Made by a program: the position numbers and the translations under genes | Part shown: positions 30,917 through 43,592 of the stretch, piece by piece | Layout of the letters: each line of letters starts with the position of its first letter | Position numbering within the stretch: position 1 is the first letter of the stretch | Notes under the pieces: model-generated | Told to the model about the DNA's origin: nothing | Database searches by the model: none | Seen by the model: the letters and a program-made list of their open reading frames with translations, nothing else | Source: Adiantum capillus-veneris | Taxonomy: Eukaryota; Streptophyta; Polypodiopsida; Polypodiales; Pteridaceae | Length of the DNA stretch: 64,000 nucleotides | Direction of reading: 5' to 3' | NCBI GenBank assembly: GCA_014529385.2 | Contig: CM043959.1 | Coordinates: 85,539,029 to 85,603,028 of the forward strand

Positions 30917-32035
30917 TGTCACAGGAACAGACAACAAGAGGTAGAGAAAGAGATCTTTGTACTGATGAATCTTTGTAGCCTTTTGATACAACAGAGAAGC
31001 AATTGAATATGGGCACACTCCGTTGTACGGAGCTCGAACCTCCCGACCACCCCGAGCTTCAGTCCACTTGCATGCAGTGTCTCACTCGCACTCGCACTCA
31101 CACTCGCACTCGCAATGCACTTGCACTCGCAAAAGAGGAGATCTATGAATGATCCCCAAACGCACCACCCGTCGTGCTTTTATCCTTCTTTCCCTCGAAA
31201 AGCCTGCATGATTTTCGCACCAAGTATACCTGCAAGAATAAGATAAGAACGTGATCGCTAAGCGATCCGTAAAGGTAAGATTTTTATCATGACACTTTGC
31301 ACAGATCCTGTTTGACACATTGATTTCTGCATCGCCTACAAAATAGCCAAAGAACATACTCGTGCAACCAATTCAACATGATAATCAAAGTAAGAAAACA
31401 TAATTATGTACCTTCATAATCTCAATTGCAATAGTCTACCATGAAGAAACAAATCCACTTCTTCGTTGATAGCAGGGAGAGTTGTATGTTGTTGTATGTT
31501 TGTCTTTCCTTGTGTATACTACACTACTGCTGCCTTCTGTTTGTTTTCATTATAAATTTTACAAACAAACTCAGAACAAAGCAATCCAGGTACTCAAAAC
31601 GACGGGAATAGGTTTGGTCTATAAGACATCGCGGACAGAATTGCGAAAAACGTCTTTCTTTGGCTAAAAACGCAACTTTTAGGTCTCGACTTCTAAAACC
31701 TCTATTTTTGGGTCTCCACTACTTTCTCAACTTATTTTAAGCCTACCCATGCATTTTAAGCTAAAACACATAAATATAAAATACTGATGTTAATAAAAAT
31801 CTCAATTTTATTGTTCATAGAAAGACTATCTGTTATTCATTAATCTTTATCAAATACGTCTCTAGTGTATTATTTAAAACAAATATATATGTCTCTCTTA
31901 ATATCTCAAACTCATTCATATAAGCTCTATTTAATAGACTATTCAACAATCTTTCAAATCGTGCTAAACGAAAGATATGTCCTACTACATTCTTTTTGTT
32001 TACTTTAAGAACTTCAAAAATTAGTCCTATTACAT
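30917..32035 (-). repeat. Family B 3' LTR (minus-strand copy)
   Basis: A 1,119-bp repeat. Its left 400 bases match family A LTRs (hexamers, GATCGC hairpin at about 31254-31268 with loop TAA); its right 700 bases are the family B U3-like half, ending AGTCCTATTACA. Confidence 0.93.
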
Positions 32036-32141
32036 TCTCTGCTTATCAAATTTAACTCTGTCCTCAGAGTTGGAAGGAGGAAAATTCTCTTTGCAAAACA
32101 CTAAGATTAACCCATGATGCATCCTCTACTGGATAGTTCTG

Positions 32142-32918
32142 CTACTTAACCAAAACTTTCACAATGTCTCTATTTCTCATATGTTTAACACGCCTATCTA
32201 GCACTAAATCTGGTTCTACAGTCAATGTTCCGTCATCTTTCAACTTAGAGTTGTCCTGTAAAACATGATGCACGTTAGGAACATCCTTTTTCAATAAACT
32301 CACATGAAATACACAATGCACTTTGACATGAGAAGGCAATTCCAATTTGTAAGCTAATGAACCAATGTTGTTCAAAATTTTAAATGGCCTAGCAAATCGT
32401 AGAGACAATCTTCTATCCTTTCTAAGAATCAAATGAGACGTCTCATGAATGACCTTTAAGAAAACCATATCACTAGTTTCATACACCACAATACGATGTT
32501 TCTTGTCATAATACAATTTATGTCTGTTTTGAGATTCTCTAACATTCCCCCTCATTTTGAGCAACTCGCTATCCATTTTCTCAAGCATCTCACGTGACAG
32601 TTCTACCTTATTCCTCGAGTTGAGAAAATTAATAGGTGTGGGACAGTTGTAGCCATACATTGTCTCAAACGGAGTCATCCTAATAGATGTATGATATAAA
32701 CTATTATATGCAAATTCAACCAAAGGCAGATATTCATTCCAATTAGATTGGTTTTCATTGACGTACATTCGTAACATATATTCTAAAATATGATTCACTC
32801 TCTCCGTTTTTCCATCAGTTTGAGGATGAAAAGCAGTAGACATGCGTAACTGGGTACCTGTAGAGTCAAAAGTTGCTCTCCAGAAATGAGAAGTGAACTT
32901 AGAATCTCTGTTAGACAC
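32142..32918 (-). pseudogene. Family B integrase C-terminal part and chromodomain
   Basis: A 258-codon open frame. It starts at [12 protein letters not shown], where the second catalytic Asp of the SDRDSKF motif is changed to Asn. The catalytic Glu is kept in [15 protein letters not shown]. It continues through YGYNCPTPI and GPF-type sequence (RFARPFKIL, Gly to Arg) and ends in the chromodomain at RDIVKVLVK, truncated by a stop before WQNYP. The enzyme would be inactive. Confidence 0.9.
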
Positions 32919-33117
32919 TATACTCTTGGGGCATGCTATGTAAACGAAATATCTCTTTCACAAACAAGCGTGCAATGGTCAATGCAGTACCAGTTATTTT
33001 TACAGGAAAGAAGTGAGCTTGTTTTGTGAGTCTATCTACCACCAAAAAGATCGAATCATACTCTCCACGAGTACTAGGAAGTCTAATGATAAAGTCTATG
33101 GATATAGACTCCCACTT

Positions 33118-34722
33118 CTATAAAGGAATGTCTAAGGGTTGAAGGTCACCAGGCATCCTCTTATGTTCAATCTTAACTTGTTGACATTGAAAGCACTCAC
33201 GCACATAATTCTTAACATCCAATTTCATACGTGGCCAAAAGAATGAACTTTTAATCTTTTCATATGTCTTATTCAATCTTGGATGACCAGAAAAAGGTGA
33301 ATTATGACAGTCATGCATAATTTGACTCTTAAAAGCAGAATTGGCAGGAATGCACAAGCGGTCATAATGATACAGATTTTCCTTATACACGTGATATCTG
33401 TTCTCATACATCTCACCAATATTTTCATGCAAGAATTTCAAAATAGGCATAGAAAAAGAATCATTTTCAACTTTAGCATGTATATCATCAATCAAATTAG
33501 ACCGCACAACAGTCGAGAAATTACACATGGACCTACGACTCAATGCATCTGCAACTTTATTTTCTTTTCCACACAAACACTTCAAATCAAAATCATACTC
33601 AACCAGTAATTCAATCCATCTTCTTTGTATGTTGTTTAGCAATGGCTGAGTGAAAATATACTTCAAGCTTTGACGATCAGTATGCAATTCAAATTTTACA
33701 CCAAGAAAAAGATGACGCCAATGCTTCAATGCATGAACAACAACAAGAAATTCTAGATCATGTGTTGGATAATTCAATTCATGTCGTCTTAATTTCCTAG
33801 ACTCATATGCAACCACTCTTCCTTCTTGTGTCAAAACACAACCTAATTGTTCACCACTAGCGTCATAGGACACAACAAATGGTTTGCCCATCTCAGGAAC
33901 TTTTAAAACACAATTTTCCGCTGTGTTAGCCTTCAAGGTCTCAAAAGCAGTCTCACAGCTAGAATTCCACACAAAACCCTTGTCTTTCTTGATCAATTCG
34001 GTCAAAGGACTTGCTATCTTAGAGAATTCTTTAATGTGTGCTCTCTCATATTGTGCTAGACCCATAAAGCTTCTTACATCCCTTAGTGACATAGTCTTAA
34101 CTTTATCAAAATCAATGTGAATCCCCTCTTTAGAAATCACTCTTTCCAAATACACAATCTGATCCTTTGCAAAAGAACACTTACTTGCTTTGGCATACAA
34201 TTTATGTTCACGCAAAACTTTAAATTTTTTCTTTAAATAAAATGCATGATCTTCTTCATTCTTAGAATACACAAAAATATCATCCAAGAATACCAGAATG
34301 AAGTCATCAAGATACGGGTGAAAAATACTATTCATTAAGCACATGAAAGTTGTTGGTGCATTAGTAAAACCAAAAGCAAGAACTGTAAATTCATAATGCC
34401 CATAATGTGTACGAAAAGCAGTCTTTGGAATGTCCTCGGCCTTAATGCGGCTTTGATGGTAGCCAGAATGAAGGTCAATCTTAAAAAATATTGTGGCACC
34501 ACTTAATTAGCTAAGCAATTCATCTATGTGAGGAAGAGAATATTTGTTCTTAATGGTCTGTTTGTTTAATCCCCTATAGTCAATGCATAACCTATATGTA
34601 CCATCCTTTTTCTTTTGGAATAACACAGGACTACCCCAAGGAGATACACTAGGTTTAATGAAACCCTTTTTCAAAAGATCATCAAGTTGTATCTTGAGCT
34701 CTCTAAGCTCATCAATATTCAA
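33118..34722 (-). pseudogene. Family B RT, RNase H and integrase zinc finger
   Basis: The 34507-34722 frame has [19 protein letters not shown] (RT fingers); a stop near 34507 follows. Between 34345 and 34506 other frames give KIDLHSGYHQ and [10 protein letters not shown]. The long frame 33118-34344 has [16 protein letters not shown] (active site), CDASG changed to [12 protein letters not shown] in RNase [17 protein letters not shown], and the integrase zinc finger ([11 protein letters not shown] and CFQCQQ). A short deletion removes VEWPAPK-type sequence near 34095. Confidence 0.92.
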
Positions 34723-35603
34723 CCTGTATGGAGCCCTTGAATAAGGTGTTGCTCCTTGATATAGATCTATGGCATGGTCTACCGCTCTAGGCGGAGGTAT
34801 ACCAGGAAGATCGTCCGGAACACATCCTTAAATTCATGTAAGAGATCCTCTACAAATTCTGGATTTGTCTCTTTCTGTTTATCCCCAGATTCTTCTTTAA
34901 TCTCATTAGCAAACACAAGAAACGTCTCACACTTTTATCTAAGTTACCTTATCAATTCCATGGCCAAAACTAGATTTAGAATCTCTTTCTCTCCACGAAG
35001 AGTGTGACTTATCATCATTTTTCTTTCTTAACAATCAATCAAAACATGATTTTCAATCATCTAATTGAATACCAATGATAACATCATGCATATCAATGTT
35101 TACGATATAGGAATCATCTTTATGCTTCCGACTCTTCAAAGAAAAAAAAAATTTCTACTAACTCTTTCGTGAAACTATTATTACCACTGGTTAAGTCCAA
35201 AAGTCTTATAACTTATCGATTTAATTTCAAGTTTAATTTCTCAATCAATTTAAACGATAAGAAGCAATGAATACTATCCAAATCAATTAAGAAATTCAAA
35301 TTTAAATCTCAACTTTTACGCATAAATTCGATCACAAAAGCTTTCAAAGGACGTATCAAAGACATACAACATCACGAAGAAGGGGTAGATGACTTACCTT
35401 TATCATACGCATCGCCAAAAGTCTCCAATTGAGACATCTTGGTACGTATTGTCTTATCAGTCACCTTGCTCGAACATTTGCAAGTCTGATGGTCATGTTC
35501 TCGATATTGAAAGTATAATCCAAATCTTTGAGTTCTTCAATCCACGCTTCTAAATCTTAGCATATCTTTCTTATGCCATCAAACTCTTTCAGCTTAGCCT
35601 TCG
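34723..35603 (-). pseudogene. Family B protease remnant and deleted gag core
   Basis: Minus-strand reading near 35255-35290 gives NFLIDLDSIHCFLS, aligned with family A NFLIDSGSTHCFMS: the DSG active site is DLD. Toward gag the sequence passes directly from protease-side DNA to TIRTKMAQLETFGDA-type sequence and then to the gag N-terminal side; the capsid core and CCHC knuckle seen in family A are missing. The plus-strand copy at 46500-47095 shows the same structure. Confidence 0.75.
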
Positions 35604-35957
35604 TTAAGAATGATTTGCTTGTCGCTTCTCCCATATCGTCATCGTTTCTTTTTCGCGTTGACCACCTCTACGTCCACCACCACTGTTCCCACCATCACCA
35701 CTTCCACCATCACGACTATCACCACCGCCAGGTGCCCTAGTGCCGCCACAATGATTATTATTTCCTGGTGGAGTAGCATGGTTTTCGCCTTCATGTTTGA
35801 CATCAAGATCCACATAGATATCAGGCTCTCGTGCTACTTTGTCCCGCAGAGCCTCAGCACGCTCCCGATTTTCTTGTTCTAGATCTTCTCGTAGTCGCCG
35901 AATCAGGTCTTCTTGCTCCTTCATCCTCCTCTCGTATCTTTCCATGTCCAGAATCAA
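35604..35957 (-). pseudogene. Family B gag N-terminal region
   Basis: A 117-codon frame: LDMERYERRMKEQEDLIR, then RRLREDLEQENRERAEALR (coiled coil), a Gly/Asp-rich linker and GGQREKETMTIWEKRQANH. The ATG at the M of LDMERY corresponds to the family A gag start. It ends soon after the linker instead of entering a capsid core. Confidence 0.85.
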
Positions 35958-35977
35958 TCGCTTGCTCTAAGACCAAT

Positions 35978-37046
35978 TGTCACAGGAACAGAATAATAGA
36001 GATAGACAACAAGAGGTAGAGAAAGAGATCTTTGTATTGATGAATCTTTGCAACCGTTTGATACAACAGAGGAGCAATTGAATATGGGCGCACTCCATTG
36101 TACGGAGCTCGAACCTCCCGACCACCCCCGAGCTTCAGTCCACTCGCACTCACACTCGCACTCGCAAAAGAGGAGATATGTGAATGATCCCCAAATGCAC
36201 CACCCATCGTGCTTTTATCCTTCTTTTCCTTGAAAAGCCTGCACGATTTTCACACCAAGTATACCTGCGAGAATAAGATAAGAACGTGATCGCTAAGCGA
36301 TCCGTAAAGGTAAGATTTTTATCATGACACTTTGCACAGATCCTATTTCACACATTGATTTGTGCATCGCCTACAAAATAGCCAAAAGAACATACTCGTG
36401 CAACCAATTCAACATGATAATCAAAGTAAGAAAACATAATTATGTACCTTCATAATCTCAATTTCAATAGTCTACCATGAAGAAACAAATCCACTTCTTG
36501 GTTGATAGCAGGGAGAGTTGTGTGTTGTTGTATGTCTGTTTGTCCTTGTGTATACTACACTACTGCTACCTTCTGTTTGTTTTCATCATAACTTTTACAA
36601 ACAAACTCAGAACAAAGCAACCCAGGTACTCAAAACGACGGAAATAGGTTTGGTCTACAAGAATTACGAAAAACGTCTTCTTTGGCTGAAAACGCAACTT
36701 TTAGGTAGCGACTCCTAATAACTCTATTTTTGGGTCTCCACTACTTTCTCAACTTATTTTAAGCCTACCCATGCATTTTAAGCTAAAACACATAAATATA
36801 AAATACTGATTTTAATAAAAATCTCAATTTTACTGTTCATAGAAAGACTATATGTTATTCATTAATCTTTATCAAATACGTTTCTAGTGTATTATTTAAA
36901 ACAAGAATATATGTTCTCTCTTAATATCTCAAACTCATTCCTATAAGCTCTATTTAATAGACTATTCAACAATTTTTCAAATCATGCTAAACGAAAGATA
37001 TGTCCTACTACATTCTTTTTTTTTACTTTAAGAACTTCAAAAATTA
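35978..37046 (-). repeat. Family B 5' LTR (minus-strand copy), clipped
   Basis: About 1,069 bp, same layout as 30917-32035. Short hexamer slot (about 36139-36162). Missing its terminal dozen bases. Confidence 0.9.
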
Positions 37047-38600
37047 ATGTTCATGGAAATTTTGTGTTTCCTAATAGAAACTAATTAGGCTAAAACACTA
37101 GGAAAATGAGATTGTGGTCCAATTAAGTATTCCTAAAAGGGATTCGTAGTCCAAGTAATTGGCCACCAAGAAGTCTCTACTTAGGCAAATCTAAAGATGG
37201 AATCCATTCCATGATGTGCATGCATTAAGGTCCATTTGGAGCTCAAAAAATTTAGGTCCTTAAAGCTGAAAATTTTTCAATTTCCTTTGCATTAGTCCTC
37301 ATCCCTTTAGAAGATACATTGTACAAAGAGTGATATATGAGCAAAGTTAAAGCTATTAGATGCTAAACACGCAATGAGAGATCTCTTGGTTTACAAGGAT
37401 TAAAAAAACATAAACACTTCACTAGTTGCACTATTCAAAATGATGCCATTTGGCATTCGAGAAGAGATTTCTAGGATTGAAAATATGTTGCAAGAAAAGA
37501 AAAGTACATACTAAGGCAAATGACCCTAAAGGACTTTCTTACTTTAAGTGAAACTTGCAAACTAGCCAACACCTTTAACTATTTAATTATAGGCATAGAG
37601 AAAGAGTGGGAGTTAGCTATTCCCCAATTGGTCACTCAAAACTTGATTTGAGACATCTTGTATATATAGATAAAGTAGAAGGGTACATGAAAAAGAAACT
37701 TACTTGAAGAAATATCACTTATCTCATTTTATTGATAGATGCATTTATCAATATCTTCATGAAATTTGAGAGCGCACACTAAAAGAAAGTCATAAAATTG
37801 TAGAATCATTTAAAATAAGATTCCAAATGTAGCAAAATCGACCACGTGACAAATGAGAAACAATATTAAGTCAAAAGCTTCGATTTCTCTATGTAAGGTC
37901 GATCACCATATATCAAGGATTTTCCATTCAAGGCTTTGAAGAAAAGGGGTTTCAAGGGGCTCAAGCTTACCAAACCCTCCTCTTATTGTGAGTACCACAT
38001 GCTTGCGGGAATAGAAGAAAATGTGTCATTGAATGAGGTTCTTTGGGGATAGTTAGCAAACATTACCTCACCAATATGGGCATATACTACCATGAACATA
38101 CAAGAGAGGCATTGAAGTCATTAGGACAAATATGAACCCTCTAGGGGTCCTTTGGGATCAAGGTTAATTAGAGGCCACCCAATAGGATGAGGGTGGTGGA
38201 CACACTTTGTATCCTAAAAAACGTAGGGGGCAAGGTAGCCTTAAACCTCTTAATGGCTTCTTACATGGTGAGAAGGTAAGGGAGGTGGCTAGGGAAAAGG
38301 GAAGGGGGGTCGAGGGGGAACTTTGACCTCTTTTCCCCCACTTTTGGGCTCGGATTTCAAAATTTTTTAAAAATTTAAAATTAAAAAAAAAAAACAAATT
38401 TCAAGTTTTCCATCCTTAAAAGGCCCCCAAACCTATTTCATGGTCAAAAAAGCATTTTTGACCTCCAAAAGTAAAAAAGGTGCACTAAAAAACTTTTTAA
38501 AAATTATTTTTTTCCAAAAAAAAATCAAAACATCATTTTGCATCCTTCAAAGTCTTTCTAAACCTATTCTATAGATAGAAAGTGATTTCTCTCTCTACAA
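37047..38600. other. AT-rich non-coding stretch
   Basis: No coding potential, LTR or tRNA recognised on either strand. Poly(A) and poly(T)-like runs occur near 38380-38525. Sequence before 37047 is the clipped family B LTR. Confidence 0.5.
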
Positions 38601-39145
38601 ACCCTTTTCCAAGCTCTCCATTGCTGCAATAACCACATGCACCCCCTATAGTCTAACATTATCTCCCTGCTAGCTTTCTCCCACCTCCATTGTGGCGCCA
38701 AGCAAGCTCCTCCCCCATCTCTTCCCCTTTCCCACCACATATTTTCACACCAAGCTAGATCCTCTCCCTTCTCTCACCTACATTATAGCATGAAACAAGA
38801 TTCTCCTCATTCTACTTTCACTCATACTACATGAAAACCTCTACTTTCAAAGGTGACAAAAGTATGTGCTCACATGGCTTGCATACCCTTTTCCAAGCTC
38901 TCCATTGCTGCAACAACCACATGCACCCCCTATAATCTAACATTATCTCCCTGCTAGCTTTCTTCAACCTCCATTGTAGCAACGAGCAAGCTCCTCCCCC
39001 ATCTCTTACCCTTTCCCACCACATATTTTCACACCAAGCTAGATCCTCTCCCTTCTCTCACCTACATTATAGCATGAAACAAGATTCTCCTCATTCTACT
39101 TTCACTCATACTACATGAAAACCTCTCTCACATGGCTTGCATACC
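38601..39145. repeat. Tandem duplication, period 284
   Basis: ACCCTTTTCCAAGCTCTCC starts at 38601 and again at 38885. The two units (38601-38884 and 38885-39145) agree almost throughout, with a few substitutions and a roughly 23-base gap in the second unit (CTACTTTCAAAGGTGACAAA is present once). No coding function seen. Confidence 0.93.
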
Positions 39146-39483
39146 ACAAGAATAGGAGGTGTGAATGGTGAGTGGGCTTTGCAAGGGTTCAAATCCAACA
39201 TAAAGATAGAATGGTAAGAAAACTACCCTTTTAGCTTACATTCAAAGATTAATATAATCTCCATCTTTAAGTTTACCATGCTGGAGAGAATCAACCTCTT
39301 TATAGATTTCAATGTCTAGAGTTTTCCGCCCATAACATTGGGGTGTTGTTTTTTTTATGGGTTTGGTGCGTCATATAGGGTTGTGTAGCATGTGGTTGAG
39401 TCTCACAATGCAAGTAAGTTGTGTTATCTATGGAGAGATCAAAGATTCTCGTTATAATTTCTTCTTTGTATAGTTTTCACTAG
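39146..39483. other. Non-coding flank left of D2
   Basis: No features recognised; ends with ACTAG (39479-39483), the left target duplication of D2. Confidence 0.5.
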
Positions 39484-39862
39484 TGTCATGATACGAGAAA
39501 TGTACATTTATTACTCAAGTGCTCATTACAAGCTATTGCTATTTATGCCCGGCCGGCCAATGTGTATTCATTTTTTAGCATTGAAGAATCTATAAATAAA
39601 TACGTGCAAGAGGGAAATGCTCACTCTGGCACGGGGGGAGATTGCACCATGTGTCTGCGTTATTCATCTCTCCTCCTCCCTCTCCTCTCTCATCTTTCCA
39701 GTGTAGCCCTCCACTCTAGGAGGTGCATCTGCACGTGCTCTTCTACTCTCTCTCTCGCTCCCTGTCTCTCTCTCTTCTCATATAGTATGGATTATGTGTT
39801 GTGCAATTCATCAGGTATGCAAATTTGTATGTTTATGGTTTGCAGTGTGCTATTTTGGTAGA
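39484..39862 (+). repeat. D2 5' LTR
   Basis: Starts TGTCATGATACGAG; shares GTACATTTATTACTCA, TTTTTTAGCATTGAAGAATC and AAATACGTGCAAGAGG with the LTR at 54309. The 3' limit is approximate (after GCTATTTTGGTAGA). Confidence 0.75.
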
Positions 39863-40580
39863 TATGAGCCAATGAAAACTCTCTTGGTACTTTGTAAATG
39901 TGGCAAGGATGACATTCATGACCAATGAAACACCCCACAACTAAGTTTACATTACTTCTTAGATTAGCATGATGTTGGGTTTGATTTTTTGTTTTTCCTT
40001 CAGTGCATCAAATTGTTATGTAATTCAATTATCATAAGGTTAAGTTGATTAAACGTTTAATTAAGATAAATTAGCATATAGCAAACAAGAGGGGCAAAAG
40101 AGAGCTCTTAGTGCTGAGAGAAAGAGAGGTTATGACCGCACTCTAGCATGAGATTTTAGGTGGCATGAGCAACAAGTTTCTCTCTGATGGTAATGCGCAA
40201 GGCTAGTGGCAAGTAAATGCAATGAAATTATTTATTTTTGAAGCTATAATCACACTTAAAGTATAAAACCAATCCCACTCTCCATAAGCAAGCCCATGGT
40301 ATCCCGCGTTGGCAAAAAAAGCCAGGGGAGACACCGCATGAGCGCATATGTTGCCACATCATCATGTTGGATGTTACAAACCAGCGTGACACAAACTGTT
40401 GCTCATGAGCGCATCCTTGTGGTGACATCCTTGTGGGTGTAGTATCACTGATTGTGCTAAGGGCTTACAGGCCATCGCGTTGTCATGCTTATTTTGTGTC
40501 ACCAAAACTCAAGCACACACATATGCGGTCCAATAGCCAGCAAACCCCCCAAATACAGGCTTTCTCATGCTTCACAATGC

Positions 40581-40630
<50 letters not shown>

Positions 40631-40741
40631 GTTGGTGCCACTGACTCTTCAACTCTCTATTCATTTTCTCTCTTCACTCCTCCTTACTCCAGCTACCATC
40701 CACTGACCACTACCCAATTGCTATGCAGTGCTCATCTCTTC

Positions 40742-40797
<56 letters not shown>

Positions 40798-41082
40798 AGA
40801 TCTCCTTGCTGCATGAAACTCCTAGCCTTTCAAGTGTGGCGGCTCTAAAACTTCTCCTCAATAGATAGTGGATTTTAGTCATCTTTCTCTCTCTTTAACT
40901 GATGACCACAGCAAAATCTATACACGCACACAAACGCGTATGGCAAGACACTTTCTCTCTCTGGCTCAAGGCTTAGCACCTGCATATGGGGACTCTTATC
41001 ACAAAGTTCTCACTCTCCCTCTTTGCATGCTGCAACGGAGGTGTAGATCACGGACATGGTATGGCTTTGTGCCTCCACTTTC
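39863..41082. other. D2 leader-like region with (CT)n tracts
   Basis: Includes (CT)n at 40584-40626 and 40745-40792. No gag or RT motif was recognised. Frames over the CT tracts are Ser-Leu repeats without meaning. Confidence 0.6.
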
Positions 41083-42267
41083 CTTCTTTTAAATTTTCCA
41101 TTGTTGATGGGCCTTTATATCAAAAGAGGTTTGAGGTAATTTATCACCATTGTGTTGCACAAGAAGAGATCCCTCATATTCTAAAAGATTGTCACATGAT
41201 AGTGCATGTGGGGGGCATTTTGCAGGGAAGTTGACCGCGTTGAAGATATTGAGAGCTAGGTATTGGTGGCCTAGTGTGTTTAAGGACTCGTTTGAGTGGT
41301 GTAAGAGGTGCGATGTTTGCCAGAGAGCCACCCGCCATGAGAATTGTTTACGACCTAGCAACCCTATTATGGCCACATTACCATTTGAGAAGTGGGGCAT
41401 TGACTATATATGTTGGGCCCATCACTCCTACATATAAGCATGGGAAATCCTACATCATTGTTACAATTAATTACTTGACAAAGTGGTATGAGGCTAGAGC
41501 AGTGAGGAGTGATGATGCACGCACTACTGCCTTATTCTTGATTGAGCATGTTATTTGTCGTTTTCGGGAACCAACAAAACTTGTATCTGATAGGGGGGCA
41601 CACTTTTTAAATGATTTTCTTGAGCATCTCACTTCTTATTTTAACATTAGACATGATAAAACCACCCCTTATAATCCTTCTACCAATGGGCAAGTTGAGA
41701 GCACTAATAAGACTCTAGTCACTACTTTGAGGAGAACGGCGGATATGAACAAGAGGGATTGGGATGAGAAACTACCAGTGGCTGTGTGGGCATATAACAC
41801 TACTGTTAAGGAGGCCACAGGTTTCACTCCTTTATCTTTGTTCTATAGTCAAGAGTGTGCTACCAATTGAGCACAAGCTTGCCACTTTGCGATTTATGCA
41901 AGCACATTCCTTGCCTTTGGAAGAGATTTTAAATGAGAGTTTGGGGACATTAGAGCACCTAGATGAGTGGAGGTTGAGGGTCTATTTACACCAAGAGGTA
42001 GCAAAGAAGCATCAAACAACACAAAGAGCAAAGAAGGCTAAAACCTACAACTTCGAGGATGGGAAATTAGTTCTCTTATACGATGCACGTCATGGGTTAT
42101 TCTCCAAGAAGTTGAGCCATGTGTGGTCTAGTACTTATCGTATTGTGAAGGAATTTTCTAGGAACAAATCCCAACTTGCAAGAATGGATGGGACATTGTT
42201 TTCAAAAAAACCAATTTTGATAAAATTAAACCTTATTGGATGTGATCTTGATGCTTGTTGCAGATGA
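41083..42267 (+). pseudogene. D2 integrase (Ty3/gypsy, Tat-like)
   Basis: Several frames in order. Zinc finger: ACGGHFAGKLTALKIL and WWPSVFKDSFEWCKRCDVC with CQR (41210-41330). Core: FEKWGIDYI, then GKSYIIVTINYLTKWYEAR, where the first catalytic Asp of the usual TDYLTKW is Asn; TKLVSDRGAHFLNDF (second Asp) and NGQVESTNKTL (Glu). C-terminus: LGTLEHLDEWRLRVYLHQEV and LFSKKLSHVWSSTYRIVKEF. It is broken by frameshifts at about 41195, 41400 and 41850. Residue order is clear, but the enzyme would be dead. Confidence 0.9.
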
Positions 42268-42755
42268 TGGTGGTGAGTCTTCTCTTTGGTCTCTCTACTT
42301 TGATGGAGCTTGCCATGACGAAGAGAAGGTTGGAAGTTGTAGTATTGTCAAATACCCACCCGAGGGGGATGCTATTTTCTTGGGGGTTCTTTTGGGAGAT
42401 CATTTGAGTAATAATATTGGAGAGTATCAAGAACTTTTGATTGTCTTGAGAGCACTAATTCTTTTGGGAGAAGGGAGCAGCAAATGTTCATATTTATGGA
42501 GATTCATCGCTTGTGGTACACCAGCCTCATGGCCATGCCCGCACACTTCACCCTCTAATGCACTACTATAGCATTTTAGACCGTGACCTCTTCACCCATT
42601 TTACCTCTTCCACCATTACCTTTTTGCCTCGTCAAGAGAACTGTGTTGCGGATTCCCTTGCTTTGATGGCCCTATCTAGATCTTTCACCCAAAATTTTGA
42701 TAGTTCTTTGGTGATAGCCTCATCCATCTGTGCTGACCCTTGGGATATGTTTTAG
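42268..42755 (+). pseudogene. Archaeal-type RNase H downstream of integrase
   Basis: Frame from 42236: LWSLYFDGACHDEEKVGSC (first Asp), VKYPPEGDAIFLGVLL, SNNIGEYQELLIVLRALIL (Glu). A frameshift at about 42485 follows, after which VHIYGDSSLVVHQPHGHA (GDS, second Asp) and LPRQENCVADSLALMAL (last Asp) complete the D-E-D-D set. This YFDGA/NNxxEY/GDS pattern is that of the extra archaeal-type RNase H known from plant Tat-lineage elements. It lies directly after integrase, overlapping its frame by about 30 bases in another register. Confidence 0.85.
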
Positions 42756-43375
42756 AATTTTAAATGCTTGGGATTAGTGGGTTGAACTAGTCATCTTAGG
42801 AGTTTATAAACCACCCACTCTACCACTTTTCATTCCCTCATCATATCCATGACTCGTAGACTTATGCACCTTTCTGATATCACTTTCTTCACTATTGACC
42901 CTTGCCATTTGCTTATGATTCTGTAGTCCAATGGATAAGGCCAGTCTAGCCGGAAACTATGTGATCACAGTAGCAGGCTAGTTTTCCCCACAGGATGCCA
43001 TTGTTGCATTTTTCTCGCTACCATCTATTTATGAATTCGCATATTGTTGCATGCATTTTGTTTGTAAATGTATTGTATTTTTTGTGTGACGTATACCTTT
43101 GCATCCATTTGATCATGACTCACACTAACTCTTGAGCAAGAAATCTTGGGTTATTTTGTAGTTCCTGAAGCATCGGGAAAATTTGAAGTTGACAACACGG
43201 TCGAATGTGATGCGAACAAACAGACCCCGCCTGCGCGCCAGGCATTTTTTTGCAGCATAGCAGGCTTGAAATTTATTCGTGCTAATTTTTGGTTGTTGCT
43301 AAAGTTCAATGGTCTAAGGTTCAAATTTTAAAAGGAAAGCATGATTAAATAAAAATAATAATAAATAGATGCCTC
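42756..43375. other. D2 post-pol region
   Basis: No coding sequence. Contains a short stretch (about 42925-42995) whose first part resembles a tRNA D-arm, judged degenerate. Confidence 0.5.
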
Positions 43376-43471
43376 TTGTTTGCTCGTGAGAGAGAAGAGA
43401 GAGATGGTGTTCCGTTTTTGCTGGGCCGAGTGCTTAGTAGAGCACGTTGTGAGCATTGTTTCATTGACATA

Positions 43472-43503
<32 letters not shown>

Positions 43504-43514
43504 CTTCATTGAAG

Positions 43515-43592
<78 letters not shown>

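Larger units (their letters stand above)
30917..37046 (-). mobile_element. Family B chromovirus, minus strand, right end clipped
   Basis: LTRs 30917-32035 and 35978-37046 enclose integrase plus chromodomain, RNase H, RT and a shortened gag, all on the minus strand. The right LTR lacks its last dozen or so bases: it stops at AAAATTA and unrelated DNA follows, so the target duplication cannot be checked. The primer site is mutated (TGGTCTTAGAGC at 35964-35975). The gag core is deleted and the protease altered in the same way as in the family B copy at 44866. Confidence 0.93.

Noticed and set aside
42925-42995. tRNA-Arg-like start (GTAGTCCAATGGATAAGGC)
   Set aside because: Only the D-arm region fits; no proper T-arm or anticodon stem can be drawn, so I do not call a tRNA gene or a SINE.
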